In this document: positions 33,690 to 41,538 of the stretch, one piece after another | Layout: the number at the start of each line of letters is the position of its first letter | How positions within the stretch are numbered: position 1 is the stretch's first letter | Origin: Acidobacteriota bacterium | GTDB taxonomy: Bacteria > Acidobacteriota > Vicinamibacteria > Fen-336 | NCBI GenBank assembly: GCA_022340585.1 | Contig: JAJDNS010000032.1 | Location: forward strand, 1 to 64,000 | DNA length: 64,000 nucleotides | Direction: 5' to 3' | Translations under genes and position numbers: made by a program | The notes under the pieces: generated by a model | Databases searched by the model: none | Seen by the model: only the letters and a program-made list of their open reading frames with translations | Told to the model about the DNA's origin: nothing

Positions 33690-35431
33690 TTGCCCGTTAC
33701 CCTCACCATCTCCGTGGTCGTGGTGAGCCCACGGAACACCTTCTCGATCGCTGCTTCCTTGAGGGTCCTCAGACCCTCCTCGCGGGCCGCCTTGTAGATC
33801 TCCAGCGAGGCCGCCTTGTGGGAGACGAGGCGTCGGATCTTCTCGGTCATGGGGAGGATCTCGTAGACTCCGGTGCGTCCCTTGTAGCCCGTCTCACGGC
33901 AGTGCAGACAGCCCCTGCCCCGGCGGAACTGATAGGGCTTGAGCTTGTCGAAGGGGATCTTCATCGCCAGCGCTTCCTCGTCGGTGGGGGCGTACTCCTC
34001 GGTGCAGTGCGGACAGTTCTCCCGCACGAGCCGCTGGGCGATGATCCCGATGAGGGTCGAGGTGATGAGGAAGTGGGGGACGCCGAGGTCGAGGAGCCGC
34101 GTGATCGACGACGAGGCGTCGTTGGTGTGGAGCGTCGACAGCACCAGGTGGCCGGTGAGCGCGGCCTGGACCGCGTTGTCCGCGGTCTCCGCGTCGCGGA
34201 TCTCCCCCACCATGATGATGTCGGGGTCCTGGCGCAGCACGGTGCGGAGCGCGCTGGGGAAGGTGACGTCGATCTGGGGGCGCACCTGCACCTGGTTGAA
34301 GTCCTCGAAGACCATCTCCACCGGGTCCTCGATGGTCACGATGTTGACCTCGGGTCGGGAGAGGTGCTTGAGCACGGAGTACAGCGTGGTGGTCTTTCCG
34401 CTGCCGGTGGGGCCGGTGACGAGGATGATCCCGGTGGGCCGGCCGATGAAGTCGTAGAACTTCGGCAGGTCGTGAGGCGAGAAGCCGAGCTGGTCGAGGC
34501 CCTTCAGCAGGACCTCGGGGTCGAAGATCCTGAGCACCGCCTTCTCGCCGAACGAGGTCGGCATGGTGGAGACGCGCAGCTCGACCTCGCGGCCACCCTG
34601 GTCGCGCTTGATACGGCCGTCCTGCGGGCGCCGCTTCTCGGCGAGGTTCGCGCCGGAGAGCAGCTTGATGCGCGACACCACGGCGTCGTAGACGATCCGC
34701 GGGATGACGTGCACGTCGTGGAGCACCCCGTCGATGCGCAGTCGGACCAGGGTGAGCTCCCGCTTGGGCTCGAAGTGGATGTCCGACGCGCGCTGCTCGA
34801 AGGCGTTGGCGAGGATCTGGTCGAGGGCCTTGACCACCGGGGCGGCGGCGGGGTCGAGGTCGGCGTCGGCCTTCGAGAGGAACTCCTGGTTAGTGAGGTC
34901 GACGGTGGCGATGCGGCTCTCGGTGAGCTGCTTCTCGGCGTGCTTGAGGCTCGACTTGAGGTCGTAGAAGCCCTTGTTGATGGACTCGACGTCGCTCTGG
35001 GTCGCCACCACGCGCTTGGCGTCGAGGCCGGTGACGCGCTTGATGTCCTCGTAGGGAAAGGGCGCGAAGGGGTTGTAGACGGCGAACGTGAGGGCGGCAT
35101 CGGTCTTGTCGATGGCCACCATGCCGTGCCGGCGAGCGAAGGGGCCCGCCACCGCCTTGGTCACAACGTCGATGTCGAGGTCGAGGGGGTTGATCTTGAC
35201 GAAGGGCAGCCCGCTCTCCGCGGCGAGAGCCTGGGCGATCTGCACCTCGTTCACGACCCCGAGCTGGACGAGGGCCTGCTCGGCCGGATAGCCGTTGACC
35301 TTCTGGGCGCGACGCACGCGCTCCGCCTGCTCCTCGTTCACCACCCCCTGCTTGACGAGGATCGCGAGAACGTCCGGCGCCTCTGGGGCCGGCACCGCCC
35401 GTACGCGCCTGTGAGCCGCGGATCTTGGCAT
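33686..35431 (-). CDS. pilB: Type IV pilus / type II secretion ATPase (PilB/GspE family)
   Basis: Cytoplasmic secretion ATPase of 581 aa. The N-terminal MshEN-like domain (residues 20-150) precedes the linker and the core ATPase. The core has the Walker A GPTGSGKTTT, the Asp box VTIEDPVE, the Walker B-like DIIMVGEIRDAETA, the His box LSTLHTNDA and a tetracysteine zinc site CPHC ... CLHC. All match PilB/GspE. No pilus or secreton partner (pilC, pilT, gspF) is adjacent, so the system's other genes lie elsewhere. The ATG at 35431 is the start; its 3' end overlaps the SDR start by 4 bases. Confidence 0.93.
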   Translation of the reverse strand: MPRSAAHRRVRAVPAPEAPDVLAILVKQGVVNEEQAERVRRAQKVNGYPAEQALVQLGVVNEVQIAQALAAESGLPFVKINPLDLDIDVVTKAVAGPFARRHGMVAIDKTDAALTFAVYNPFAPFPYEDIKRVTGLDAKRVVATQSDVESINKGFYDLKSSLKHAEKQLTESRIATVDLTNQEFLSKADADLDPAAAPVVKALDQILANAFEQRASDIHFEPKRELTLVRLRIDGVLHDVHVIPRIVYDAVVSRIKLLSGANLAEKRRPQDGRIKRDQGGREVELRVSTMPTSFGEKAVLRIFDPEVLLKGLDQLGFSPHDLPKFYDFIGRPTGIILVTGPTGSGKTTTLYSVLKHLSRPEVNIVTIEDPVEMVFEDFNQVQVRPQIDVTFPSALRTVLRQDPDIIMVGEIRDAETADNAVQAALTGHLVLSTLHTNDASSSITRLLDLGVPHFLITSTLIGIIAQRLVRENCPHCTEEYAPTDEEALAMKIPFDKLKPYQFRRGRGCLHCRETGYKGRTGVYEILPMTEKIRRLVSHKAASLEIYKAAREEGLRTLKEAAIEKVFRGLTTTTEMVRVTGK

Positions 35432-35489
35432 GGATCGCCCGAGAGGATTATCGGAGCCCCTCCGGGGGGCGTCAACCGACGTCGGCGCG

Positions 35490-35519
35490 TTGAAGGGCTC
35501 GCCCCGGGCGTGCTAGCGT
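35490..35519 (+). promoter_or_regulatory. Promoter of the arginase gene
   Basis: TTGAAG (35490-35495), 18-nt spacer, TAGCGT (35514-35519). The ATG follows 9 nt later with no Shine-Dalgarno sequence, so the transcript is likely leaderless. Confidence 0.5.
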
Positions 35520-35528
35520 CGAGTCCGC

Positions 35529-36443
35529 ATGACTCCGGGACGCGTGAGGCTGATCGGTGTGCCGCTGGACCTGGGCGCGGGTCGCCGGGGAGTGGACATG
35601 GGACCGTCCGCCTTTCGGGTGGCCGGCGTGGACGACCGGGTCCGGGAGCTCGGGTGCGAGGTCGACGACTGGGGCGACCTGGCGGTCAAGATCCCGGAGA
35701 CACAGGCGGCCGGCGACCCCCGCCTCAAGTACCTGGGGGAGATCCTGGAGGTCGTCACCGACCTCCGCGACCGCGTGGAGCGCGCGCTCGACGAAGGGGG
35801 AGTCCCGGTGGTCCTCGGTGGCGACCACTCCGTGGCGATGGGCTCGGTCTCCGGCCTCGCCCGTCATCACCACCGCCGCAAGGAGAAGGTCGGTCTCGTC
35901 TGGTTCGACGCCCACGCCGACGCCAACACCGCGGAGACGAGCCCCAGCGGCAACATCCACGGGATGCCCCTCGCGGCGGTCCTGGGGTTCGGGACGCCCA
36001 GCCTGGTGAACCTCGGCGGGTTCTCGCCGATGGTGGACGGGGCCCGGGCGGCCCTCATCGGGGTCCGCAACGTCGACGGCGCCGAGCGGGAGAACGTCAG
36101 GGCCTCCGGGATCGGCGCCTTCACCATGCGCGACATCGACGAGCGGGGGATGCGCACGGTCATGGAGCAGGCCATCAGGCGCGCGTCCACGGGAACCGCC
36201 GGCATCCACGTCAGCTTCGACATGGACGGGATGGACCCGGATTTCGCCCCCGGGGTCGGGACCCCGGTCCCCGGGGGGATCTCCTACCGCGAGGCCCACC
36301 TGGCCATGGAGATGCTGGCCGACACCGGCAAGGTCCTCTCCGCCGAGTTCGTGGAGACCAACCCCGTTCTGGACCAGGGCAACAGGACGGCCGCCCTGGG
36401 GGTCGAGCTGCTGACCTCGCTCCTCGGGAAGAAGATCCTCTGA
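35529..36443 (+). CDS. rocF: Arginase
   Basis: Arginase-family enzyme, 304 aa, which hydrolyses arginine to ornithine and urea with a dimanganese centre. The metal-binding motifs are intact: GGDHSVAMG, WFDAHADANT and SFDMDGMDPDFAPG. The GTPVPGGISYREAHL and SAEFVETNPVLDQGNRTA segments also match true arginases (RocF-type) rather than agmatinases. A -10/-35 pair lies upstream. Both flanking features are intergenic repeats or the divergent pilB gene, so it is monocistronic. Confidence 0.93.
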   Translation: MTPGRVRLIGVPLDLGAGRRGVDMGPSAFRVAGVDDRVRELGCEVDDWGDLAVKIPETQAAGDPRLKYLGEILEVVTDLRDRVERALDEGGVPVVLGGDHSVAMGSVSGLARHHHRRKEKVGLVWFDAHADANTAETSPSGNIHGMPLAAVLGFGTPSLVNLGGFSPMVDGARAALIGVRNVDGAERENVRASGIGAFTMRDIDERGMRTVMEQAIRRASTGTAGIHVSFDMDGMDPDFAPGVGTPVPGGISYREAHLAMEMLADTGKVLSAEFVETNPVLDQGNRTAALGVELLTSLLGKKIL

Positions 36444-36451
36444 GGACCGCT

Positions 36452-36552
36452 CCGGCCTTCGGCCGGTCAGCCTCGGCCCAGGACACGATCCTGCCATTGC
36501 GATCGCGTCCTGGGCAGGACCGCACCGGCCTGCGACCGGACGCCCTGGCAGG
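36452..36552 (+). repeat. Palindromic intergenic repeat, copy B (one and a half units)
   Basis: Starts 9 bp after the arginase stop with a perfect CCGGCC-TTC-GGCCGG hairpin. Then come GGACACGATC (36481-36490) and GATCGCGTCC (36501-36510), as in copy A, and a second partial unit beginning CCGGCCTGCGACCGG at 36525. The rest of the gap to 36596 shows no gene. Confidence 0.8.
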
Positions 36553-36596
36553 GGGGTCCCGGGAGGCCGCAAGGCCTTCTGGACACGGACTTTTAC

Positions 36597-36625
36597 TTGC
36601 GATCGCCCCCCCCGGGGCGTATCCT
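36597..36625 (+). promoter_or_regulatory. Promoter of the lipoprotein gene
   Basis: TTGCGA (36597-36602), 17-nt spacer of mostly C and G, TATCCT (36620-36625), about 46 nt before the ATG at 36672. Confidence 0.5.
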
Positions 36626-36671
36626 GCAGACGTTATTTTTGCGGACTCGCATGTCCCTCCGGAGGCTTCGT

Positions 36672-37646
36672 ATGTTTTCGAGACGGTATTCGCACTTGGC
36701 GGCCCTCGCGGTCGCCGTCAGCTCGGCCGCGCTGCTGAGCGTGTCGTGCGGAGACGGTGACTCCTGGAGCGCCCCCTCCTCCCCGGTCGACTCCGCCTCC
36801 CCGGCCCCCACGACCCCGCCGTCGAGCGGGGGCTCCGCTTCGTCGAGCTGCCCGCTGGGCGAAGGCACCAGGAAGACCTACTGTGACCGCACGTTCTCCG
36901 AGCTGCACGACTACGTCGAGAGGGCCATTGACAGGCTCGTGGAAGGGCGTCCCGCCTTGTTCGACCTGACCATCGAGAAGGGGCTGGAGACCCACCAGTA
37001 CATGGTGCTCCAGAAGGAGGAGTATCTCGACGGCCTCGTGGACGAGCTGAGAGGCATGGGGCTCTGCGCCGGACGCTCGAACACGGACTACGAGATCATC
37101 CAGGTCAAGAACACGAACGACTTCTCCGAGGATTACGACGTCTACACGTCCGATGGGTTCATGCGGAGAGGCGGCGGCGCCTACCGCCTGACCTGCACCC
37201 CGGCCTCGTTCCCGGTGACCCGGGACCCGAACGCGCCGCCCCAGGGGAGCGGCTGCGGCGTTCCGTACCCCCCGCCGGTCAGCCGCATCAAGGTTTACAA
37301 GCACCTGAAGGGCCACGACTACGACACCCTCGACGCGACCCCGCTCGTGGGCCACGACGTGGTCTACTGCGCCTCCATCGGCTTCACGGACGGGCGGTCT
37401 CTCTGCCCGGTCCGGCCCGAGGGCCATCCGGAGCGCGAGGCGTGCGAGGCCTGGGCGGTCGGGCGCGCGGAGGACACCAACCGGTACGGACCGACCTGGA
37501 CCAACGGCGCCGGCAACTACTGCACCGGCGGCGACAGCGGCTGTCGCAACGCCGAGAACCAGTACCAGCTCTGGGTCCAGCTGTCCGGCACCTACACCGC
37601 GTGCGCCACCAACAAGGCCTGCGGCTCGCTGGACGTCCGGCGCTGA
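36672..37646 (+). CDS. Hypothetical Cys-rich lipoprotein
   Basis: 324-aa exported lipoprotein of unrecognised family. The signal peptide ends at a lipobox LSVSC with Cys26 as the lipid anchor, followed by a Ser/Pro/Thr linker. The mature part has many cysteines, including TYCDRTF, LCAG, GCGV and C-terminal NYCTGGDSGC and NKACGS, suggesting disulfide bonds. The ATG at 36672 is chosen for its GGAGG site 6 bases upstream; ATG at 36651 is an in-frame alternative. It stands alone between two palindromic-repeat copies. Surface or periplasmic location is likely; function unknown. Confidence 0.8.
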   Translation: MFSRRYSHLAALAVAVSSAALLSVSCGDGDSWSAPSSPVDSASPAPTTPPSSGGSASSSCPLGEGTRKTYCDRTFSELHDYVERAIDRLVEGRPALFDLTIEKGLETHQYMVLQKEEYLDGLVDELRGMGLCAGRSNTDYEIIQVKNTNDFSEDYDVYTSDGFMRRGGGAYRLTCTPASFPVTRDPNAPPQGSGCGVPYPPPVSRIKVYKHLKGHDYDTLDATPLVGHDVVYCASIGFTDGRSLCPVRPEGHPEREACEAWAVGRAEDTNRYGPTWTNGAGNYCTGGDSGCRNAENQYQLWVQLSGTYTACATNKACGSLDVRR

Positions 37647-37654
37647 GGACCAAA

Positions 37655-37711
37655 CGGCCTGCGGCCGGATGCCTTGGCCAAGGACACGATTTCGCCACGG
37701 CGATCGTGTCC
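37655..37711 (+). repeat. Palindromic intergenic repeat, copy C
   Basis: Nine bp past the lipoprotein stop: CGGCC-TGC-GGCCG hairpin, then GGACACGAT (37682-37690) against ATCGTGTCC (37703-37711), fully paired. Compared with copies A and B the change C to T restores an A-T pair, a compensatory substitution. The stretch from 37712 to 37828 holds no gene. Confidence 0.8.
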
Positions 37712-37828
37712 TCGGAGGGCGCTTGGCCCCTCGGGTCCGCCGAGACCGAGGGGCGGCCGGGTCGAGGGTGACAGAGGCCTTGGGCCCGGCCGTCGGGCCC
37801 GGGGTCTTCCCGACGCCCCCCCGCGGCG

Positions 37829-37918
37829 TTGACACCCCTCGCCGGGCCCCCGTGGCCCGGCTGGACGGCCCCGATGACACCTGCTCGCCGGGCCCTGGTG
37901 GCCCGGTTGGACGGCCCG
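37829..37918 (+). repeat. 45-bp tandem repeat with TTGACA-like start and internal hairpin
   Basis: Two units of 45 bp (37829-37873, 37874-37918) each open with TTGACA or ATGACA and contain CCGGGCC ... GGCCCGG and TGGACGGCC. The third TTGACA, 45 bp on at 37919, is the -35 of tRNA-Val. So the tRNA promoter lies at the edge of a tandem duplication. Confidence 0.8.
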
Positions 37919-37948
37919 TTGACATTCTCCGTATGCCTCTGGTAGTTT
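37919..37948 (+). promoter_or_regulatory. Promoter of tRNA-Val
   Basis: Consensus TTGACA (37919-37924), 18-nt spacer, TAGTTT (37943-37948). The tRNA begins 16 nt downstream. It may also feed thrS and the following translation genes. Confidence 0.65.
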
Positions 37949-37963
37949 TGGCTTTCCGGCGTC

Positions 37964-38038
37964 AGGCGCGTGGCTCAGTGGTAGAGCGCTTCCTTGACAC
38001 GGAAGAGGTCGGTGGTTCAATTCCACTCGCGCCTACCA
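37964..38038 (+). tRNA. tRNA-Val (anticodon GAC)
   Basis: 75-nt cloverleaf with encoded CCA. Acceptor AGGCGCG/CGCGCCT, anticodon stem CTTCC/GGAAG with loop TTGACAC (anticodon GAC), T-arm GGTTCAATTCC and discriminator A. It precedes thrS, a common order. Confidence 0.96.
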
Positions 38039-38112
38039 TCCCCGTGTGTGGGGTGGCCGAGACCCGGAACGGAGGAGCCGAGGCGGACTCGAACATGGTG
38101 CTCTCTAACTAG

Positions 38113-39942
38113 ATGTCGTCGCCGAGCGCGATCGAGTCGTTCGACCAGACAGGTCCCTCCGGAGAATCGAAGCCGGCCGATTCCCCCCTCGAGATCTACC
38201 GTCACTCGTCCGCCCACCTGCTGGCGGCGGCGGTGATGGAGCTGTTCCCGGACACCCAGTGCGGGATCGGCCCCCCGACGGGAGACGGGTTCTTCTACGA
38301 CTTCCTCGTGAGCAGGCCGTTCACCCCGGAGGACCTGAAGGCCATCGAGAAGAAGATGGCCCACATCGTCAAGCAGAACCGCCCCATCGAGAAGAAGCTG
38401 ATTCCCAAGGCCGAGGCCCTGGAGCTGTTCGAGCAGCGGGGCCAGACGCTGAAGTGCGAGCTCATCCGGGAGAAGGGGGGGGACCCCGTCCAGTGCTACA
38501 CCATGGGTGACTTCATCGACTTCTGCCTGGGACCCCACCTGGCCTCGACGAAGGAGATCAAGGCCTTCAAGCTCAATCCCTCGCCGGCGGCGGCCTACTG
38601 GAAGGGCAAGGAGGGCAACCCGTCGATGCAGCGCATCTACGGGTACGGCTTCTTCACGAAGGAGGAGCTGCAGCAGCACCTGGACCGGCTCGAGGAGGCC
38701 AGGCGGCGCGACCACCGCAAGCTCGGACGGGAGCTCGACCTGTTCTCGATCAGCGAGGAGACAGGGGCCGGGCTCATCCTCTGGCACCCGAAGGGCGGGT
38801 TCATCCGGAAGCAGATCGAGGACTTCTGGCGCGACGAGCACCTCAAGGGCGGGTACGACATCGTCTACTCCCCGCACATCGCGAAGCTGGACCTGTGGCA
38901 CACCAGCGGGCACACCGAGTACTACCGGGAGAACATGTACTCGCCCATGGACATCGAGACGGTCGAGTACCAGCTCAAGCCCATGAACTGTCCGTTCCAC
39001 CTCACCATCTACCGCTCGAAGCTGAGGAGCTACCGGGAGCTGCCCTTCCGGTGGGCGGAGCTGGGGACGGTGTACCGCTTCGAGCGCTCGGGGGTGCTGC
39101 ACGGGCTCATGCGGGTCCGGGGCTTCACCCAGGACGACGCCCATGTCTTCTGCCGCCCCGACCAGCTGGAGGACGAGATCCTCGGGGTCCTGGACTTCAC
39201 CACCGGGATCCTCCGTGCGTTCGGGTTCGACCGTTACGACATCTACCTCTCGACGAAGCCGGAGAAGGCCATCGGGACCGACGAGGAGTGGGAGGTGTCC
39301 ACCGCCGCGCTCCGCAAGGCGCTGGACCTGCGGAAGCTGCCCTACGAGGTTGATCCCGGCGAGGGGGTCTTCTACGGGCCCAAGATCGACATCAAGATCA
39401 AGGACTCGCTGGAGCGGGCCTGGCAGTGCTCCACCATCCAGGTGGACTTCCACAACCCGGAGCGCTTCGGGCTCGAGTACATCGCCGAGGACGGCAAGGC
39501 CCACCGCCCGGTGATGATTCACCGGGCTCTCCTCGGGAGCCTCGAGCGGTTCTTCGGCGTCCTGATCGAGCACTATGCCGGGGCCTTCCCGCTGTGGCTG
39601 GCGCCGGTGCAGGTGGTGGTGCTGCCCATCGCGGAGCGCCACCAGGAGTACGCGGACAAGGTGGCGGGGGACCTGCGCGCCCTCGGCCTCCGGGTGAACG
39701 TGGACGACCGGAGCGAGAAGACCGGCTACAAGATTCGTGAGGCGCAGCTGCAGAAGGTCCCCTACATGCTGGTCGTGGGGGACAAGGAGGTCGCGGCGGG
39801 CACGGTGGCCGTGCGGCACCGACACGCCGGGGACCTCGGCCCACAGGCGGTGGCTGAGTTCGGGGAGCGGGTGGCCCGGATGGCCACCGAGCGGTCTCTG
39901 CAGGAGGAAGACCAGCCACAGAGCGCAGGAGGTGTCTCATAG
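38113..39942 (+). CDS. thrS: Threonine--tRNA ligase lacking the TGS domain
   Basis: Class II threonyl-tRNA synthetase, 609 aa. It starts directly with the N2 editing domain (YRHSSAHLLAAAVMELFPD, HxxxH type) and has no TGS domain, which takes up the first 60 or so residues of most homologues. Catalytic motif 1 lies near YDIVYSPHIAKLDLWHTSGH, motif 2 in FRWAELGTVYRFERSGVLHGLMRVRGFTQDDAH and motif 3 in VMIHRALLGSLERF; the zinc ligand Cys is in KPMNCPFH. A TAG just before the ATG at 38113 forbids an upstream start, and no ribosome site is visible. A 5-codon upstream reading frame (ATG at 38095) ends at that TAG. Its stop overlaps infC. Confidence 0.96.
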   Translation: MSSPSAIESFDQTGPSGESKPADSPLEIYRHSSAHLLAAAVMELFPDTQCGIGPPTGDGFFYDFLVSRPFTPEDLKAIEKKMAHIVKQNRPIEKKLIPKAEALELFEQRGQTLKCELIREKGGDPVQCYTMGDFIDFCLGPHLASTKEIKAFKLNPSPAAAYWKGKEGNPSMQRIYGYGFFTKEELQQHLDRLEEARRRDHRKLGRELDLFSISEETGAGLILWHPKGGFIRKQIEDFWRDEHLKGGYDIVYSPHIAKLDLWHTSGHTEYYRENMYSPMDIETVEYQLKPMNCPFHLTIYRSKLRSYRELPFRWAELGTVYRFERSGVLHGLMRVRGFTQDDAHVFCRPDQLEDEILGVLDFTTGILRAFGFDRYDIYLSTKPEKAIGTDEEWEVSTAALRKALDLRKLPYEVDPGEGVFYGPKIDIKIKDSLERAWQCSTIQVDFHNPERFGLEYIAEDGKAHRPVMIHRALLGSLERFFGVLIEHYAGAFPLWLAPVQVVVLPIAERHQEYADKVAGDLRALGLRVNVDDRSEKTGYKIREAQLQKVPYMLVVGDKEVAAGTVAVRHRHAGDLGPQAVAEFGERVARMATERSLQEEDQPQSAGGVS

Positions 39943-40736
39943 ACAGCAGGACGGTTCGGATCAACGACCGCATCCGGGCGAAGGAGGTCCGTGTCATCGA
40001 CGAGGACGGCTCCCAGCTCGGAATCATGCCGCCGTCGCAGGCCATGATGCTCGCGGAGGAGAAGGGCATGGACCTCGTGGAGATTGCGGCCACCGCGACG
40101 CCACCGGTCTGCCGGATCATGAACTCCGGCAAGTTCTTCTACCAGCAGTCCAAGCGTGACGCAGAAGCGCGGAAGCACCAGCGGCACATCCAGGTCAAGG
40201 AAGTGAAGTTCCGGCCGAAGATCGACGAGCACGACTTCCAGTTCAAGCTCCGCAACGCCGAGCGTTTCCTCAACGGTGGGAACAAGGTGAAGTCGGTGGT
40301 CATCTACCGGGGCCGCGAGGTCGTCCACATGGAGGTCGGGCGCCGGCACCTCGAGCGTCTGGCGTCCGAGCTGTCGGAGCTGTGCAACGTGGAGTCTCCT
40401 CCCAAGCGGGAAGGCAACACCATGGTGCAGATCCTCGCGCCCAAGAAGGACGGCAGCACGAAGAAGGCGGCGAAGAAGGCCGGCGCGGCGACCAAGGGCG
40501 AGGCCCCGAAGAAGGAGGGCGCCGAGAAGAAGCCGGCGGCGGCGAAGAAGCCCGCGGCGGCGAAGAAGGCCGCGGCCAGCGAGAGCGCTCCGCCGAAGCC
40601 GGCGAGCGAGAAGAAGGTCAAGGCGGCGAAGAAGGCGGGGGGCGACGGGAAGGCCGTGCCGGCCGCGAGCCGCACGAGCGGGAAGAGGGCCGGTGAGCCG
40701 GCCGAGGCGGCGAGCATCGCCGGGAAGAACGAGTAG
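39939..40736 (+). CDS. infC: Translation initiation factor IF-3 with ATA start and basic tail
   Basis: IF-3, 265 aa, binds the 30S subunit and checks start-codon pairing. The frame begins at ATA 39939, 6 bases after a perfect AGGAGG; rare ATA, ATT or ATC starts that permit IF-3 autoregulation are established for infC. It reads TVRINDRIRAKEVRVIDEDGSQLGIM at the N-terminus and KEVKFRPKIDEHDFQFKLRNA in the C-domain. After residue 170 an unusual Lys/Ala-rich tail of about 95 residues follows, absent in E. coli IF-3 (180 aa). The start overlaps the thrS stop (ATAG). rpmI and rplT follow in the classical order. Confidence 0.95.
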   Translation: MDSRTVRINDRIRAKEVRVIDEDGSQLGIMPPSQAMMLAEEKGMDLVEIAATATPPVCRIMNSGKFFYQQSKRDAEARKHQRHIQVKEVKFRPKIDEHDFQFKLRNAERFLNGGNKVKSVVIYRGREVVHMEVGRRHLERLASELSELCNVESPPKREGNTMVQILAPKKDGSTKKAAKKAGAATKGEAPKKEGAEKKPAAAKKPAAAKKAAASESAPPKPASEKKVKAAKKAGGDGKAVPAASRTSGKRAGEPAEAASIAGKNE

Positions 40737-40745
40737 ACTGAGACG

Positions 40746-40958
40746 ATGAGAAAGCCAAGAGTTCGTGCCAAGCTGAAGAGCAAGCGAGGCGCGGTGAAGC
40801 GCTTCAAGCTCACCGCTTCGGGAAAGATCAAGCGCCACAAGGCCCTGAAGCGTCACATCCTGACCAAGAAGTCGCCGGGTCGGAAGCGGTCGCTTCGCAA
40901 GGCGACGGTGGTCTCGGACTCCGAGGTCGCCCTGGTCCGGGCGATGATCCTCGCCTGA
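40746..40958 (+). CDS. rpmI: 50S ribosomal protein L35
   Basis: Ribosomal protein bL35, 70 aa, highly basic, with the conserved [35 protein letters not shown] core. It follows infC by 9 bp in the standard infC-rpmI-rplT order. Start ATG at 40746; the spacing of the preceding GACTGAGACG gives no strong ribosome site, so coupling with infC is likely. Confidence 0.97.
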   Translation: MRKPRVRAKLKSKRGAVKRFKLTASGKIKRHKALKRHILTKKSPGRKRSLRKATVVSDSEVALVRAMILA

Positions 40959-41035
40959 AGAGCGCCACGGGCGGGCCTCGGCGCCCCGCCCGGCGCCCGG
41001 CGACGGGCGTCGAACCCCGAAGCGTTGAGACACAA

Positions 41036-41055
41036 GGGCAGCGGTCGAGCTGCCC
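41036..41055 (+). other. Hairpin in the rpmI-rplT spacer
   Basis: GGGCAGC (41036-41042) pairs with GCTGCCC (41049-41055) across a 6-nt loop in the 169-bp gap before rplT. L20 binding to its own leader is known in other bacteria, so an autoregulatory element is possible here, but no L20-leader pattern is clear. Confidence 0.4.
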
Positions 41056-41127
41056 GGGCCGACGTCGCCGCCTGGAAGCGCGACGGGCCGGGCCGATGGG
41101 GGCCGGCCGGACGAAGGGACAGCCGTC

Positions 41128-41490
41128 ATGCCGAGAGTCAAGCGCGGGAGCAACCGGCGGGATCGCCGCCGGAAGGTCCTGGGTCGTGCCAAGGGCTACT
41201 TCCTCGGGAAGAGCAAGCTCTACAAGTTCGCCCGGGAGGCGGTGGACCGCGCGGGCACCTTTGCCTACGTCGGGCGCAAGCGCAAGAAGCGGGACTTCCG
41301 CCGTCTCTGGATCATCCGGATCAACGCCGCTGCCCGGCAGAACGAGATCAGCTACAGCCAGTTCATGGCCGGGCTCAAGCACGCGGGCATCGACCTCGAC
41401 CGCAAGTCGCTGGCCGATATCGCGGTCAAGGACCCGGCTGCGTTCACCAAGCTGGTCGAGTCCGCCAAGGCCGCCCGCGCGAGCGCGTAG
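41128..41490 (+). CDS. rplT: 50S ribosomal protein L20
   Basis: Ribosomal protein bL20, 120 aa. [56 protein letters not shown] and [12 protein letters not shown] are the expected blocks. It is early-binding on 23S rRNA and can repress its operon. The unusually long rpmI-rplT gap (169 bp) with hairpins precedes it. Confidence 0.98.
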   Translation: MPRVKRGSNRRDRRRKVLGRAKGYFLGKSKLYKFAREAVDRAGTFAYVGRKRKKRDFRRLWIIRINAAARQNEISYSQFMAGLKHAGIDLDRKSLADIAVKDPAAFTKLVESAKAARASA

Positions 41491-41538
41491 TGCCGGTACC
41501 GGCCCCGACCGCCGGCGCTCATCAGTGAGGCGAGGCTG

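Noticed and set aside
38039-38112. T-box or riboswitch before thrS
   Set aside because: The leader is only 74 nt, has no specifier-loop or antiterminator pair and no known riboswitch pattern.
40959-41127. Small gene between rpmI and rplT
   Set aside because: No reading frame with a start and ribosome site; only GC-rich hairpins.
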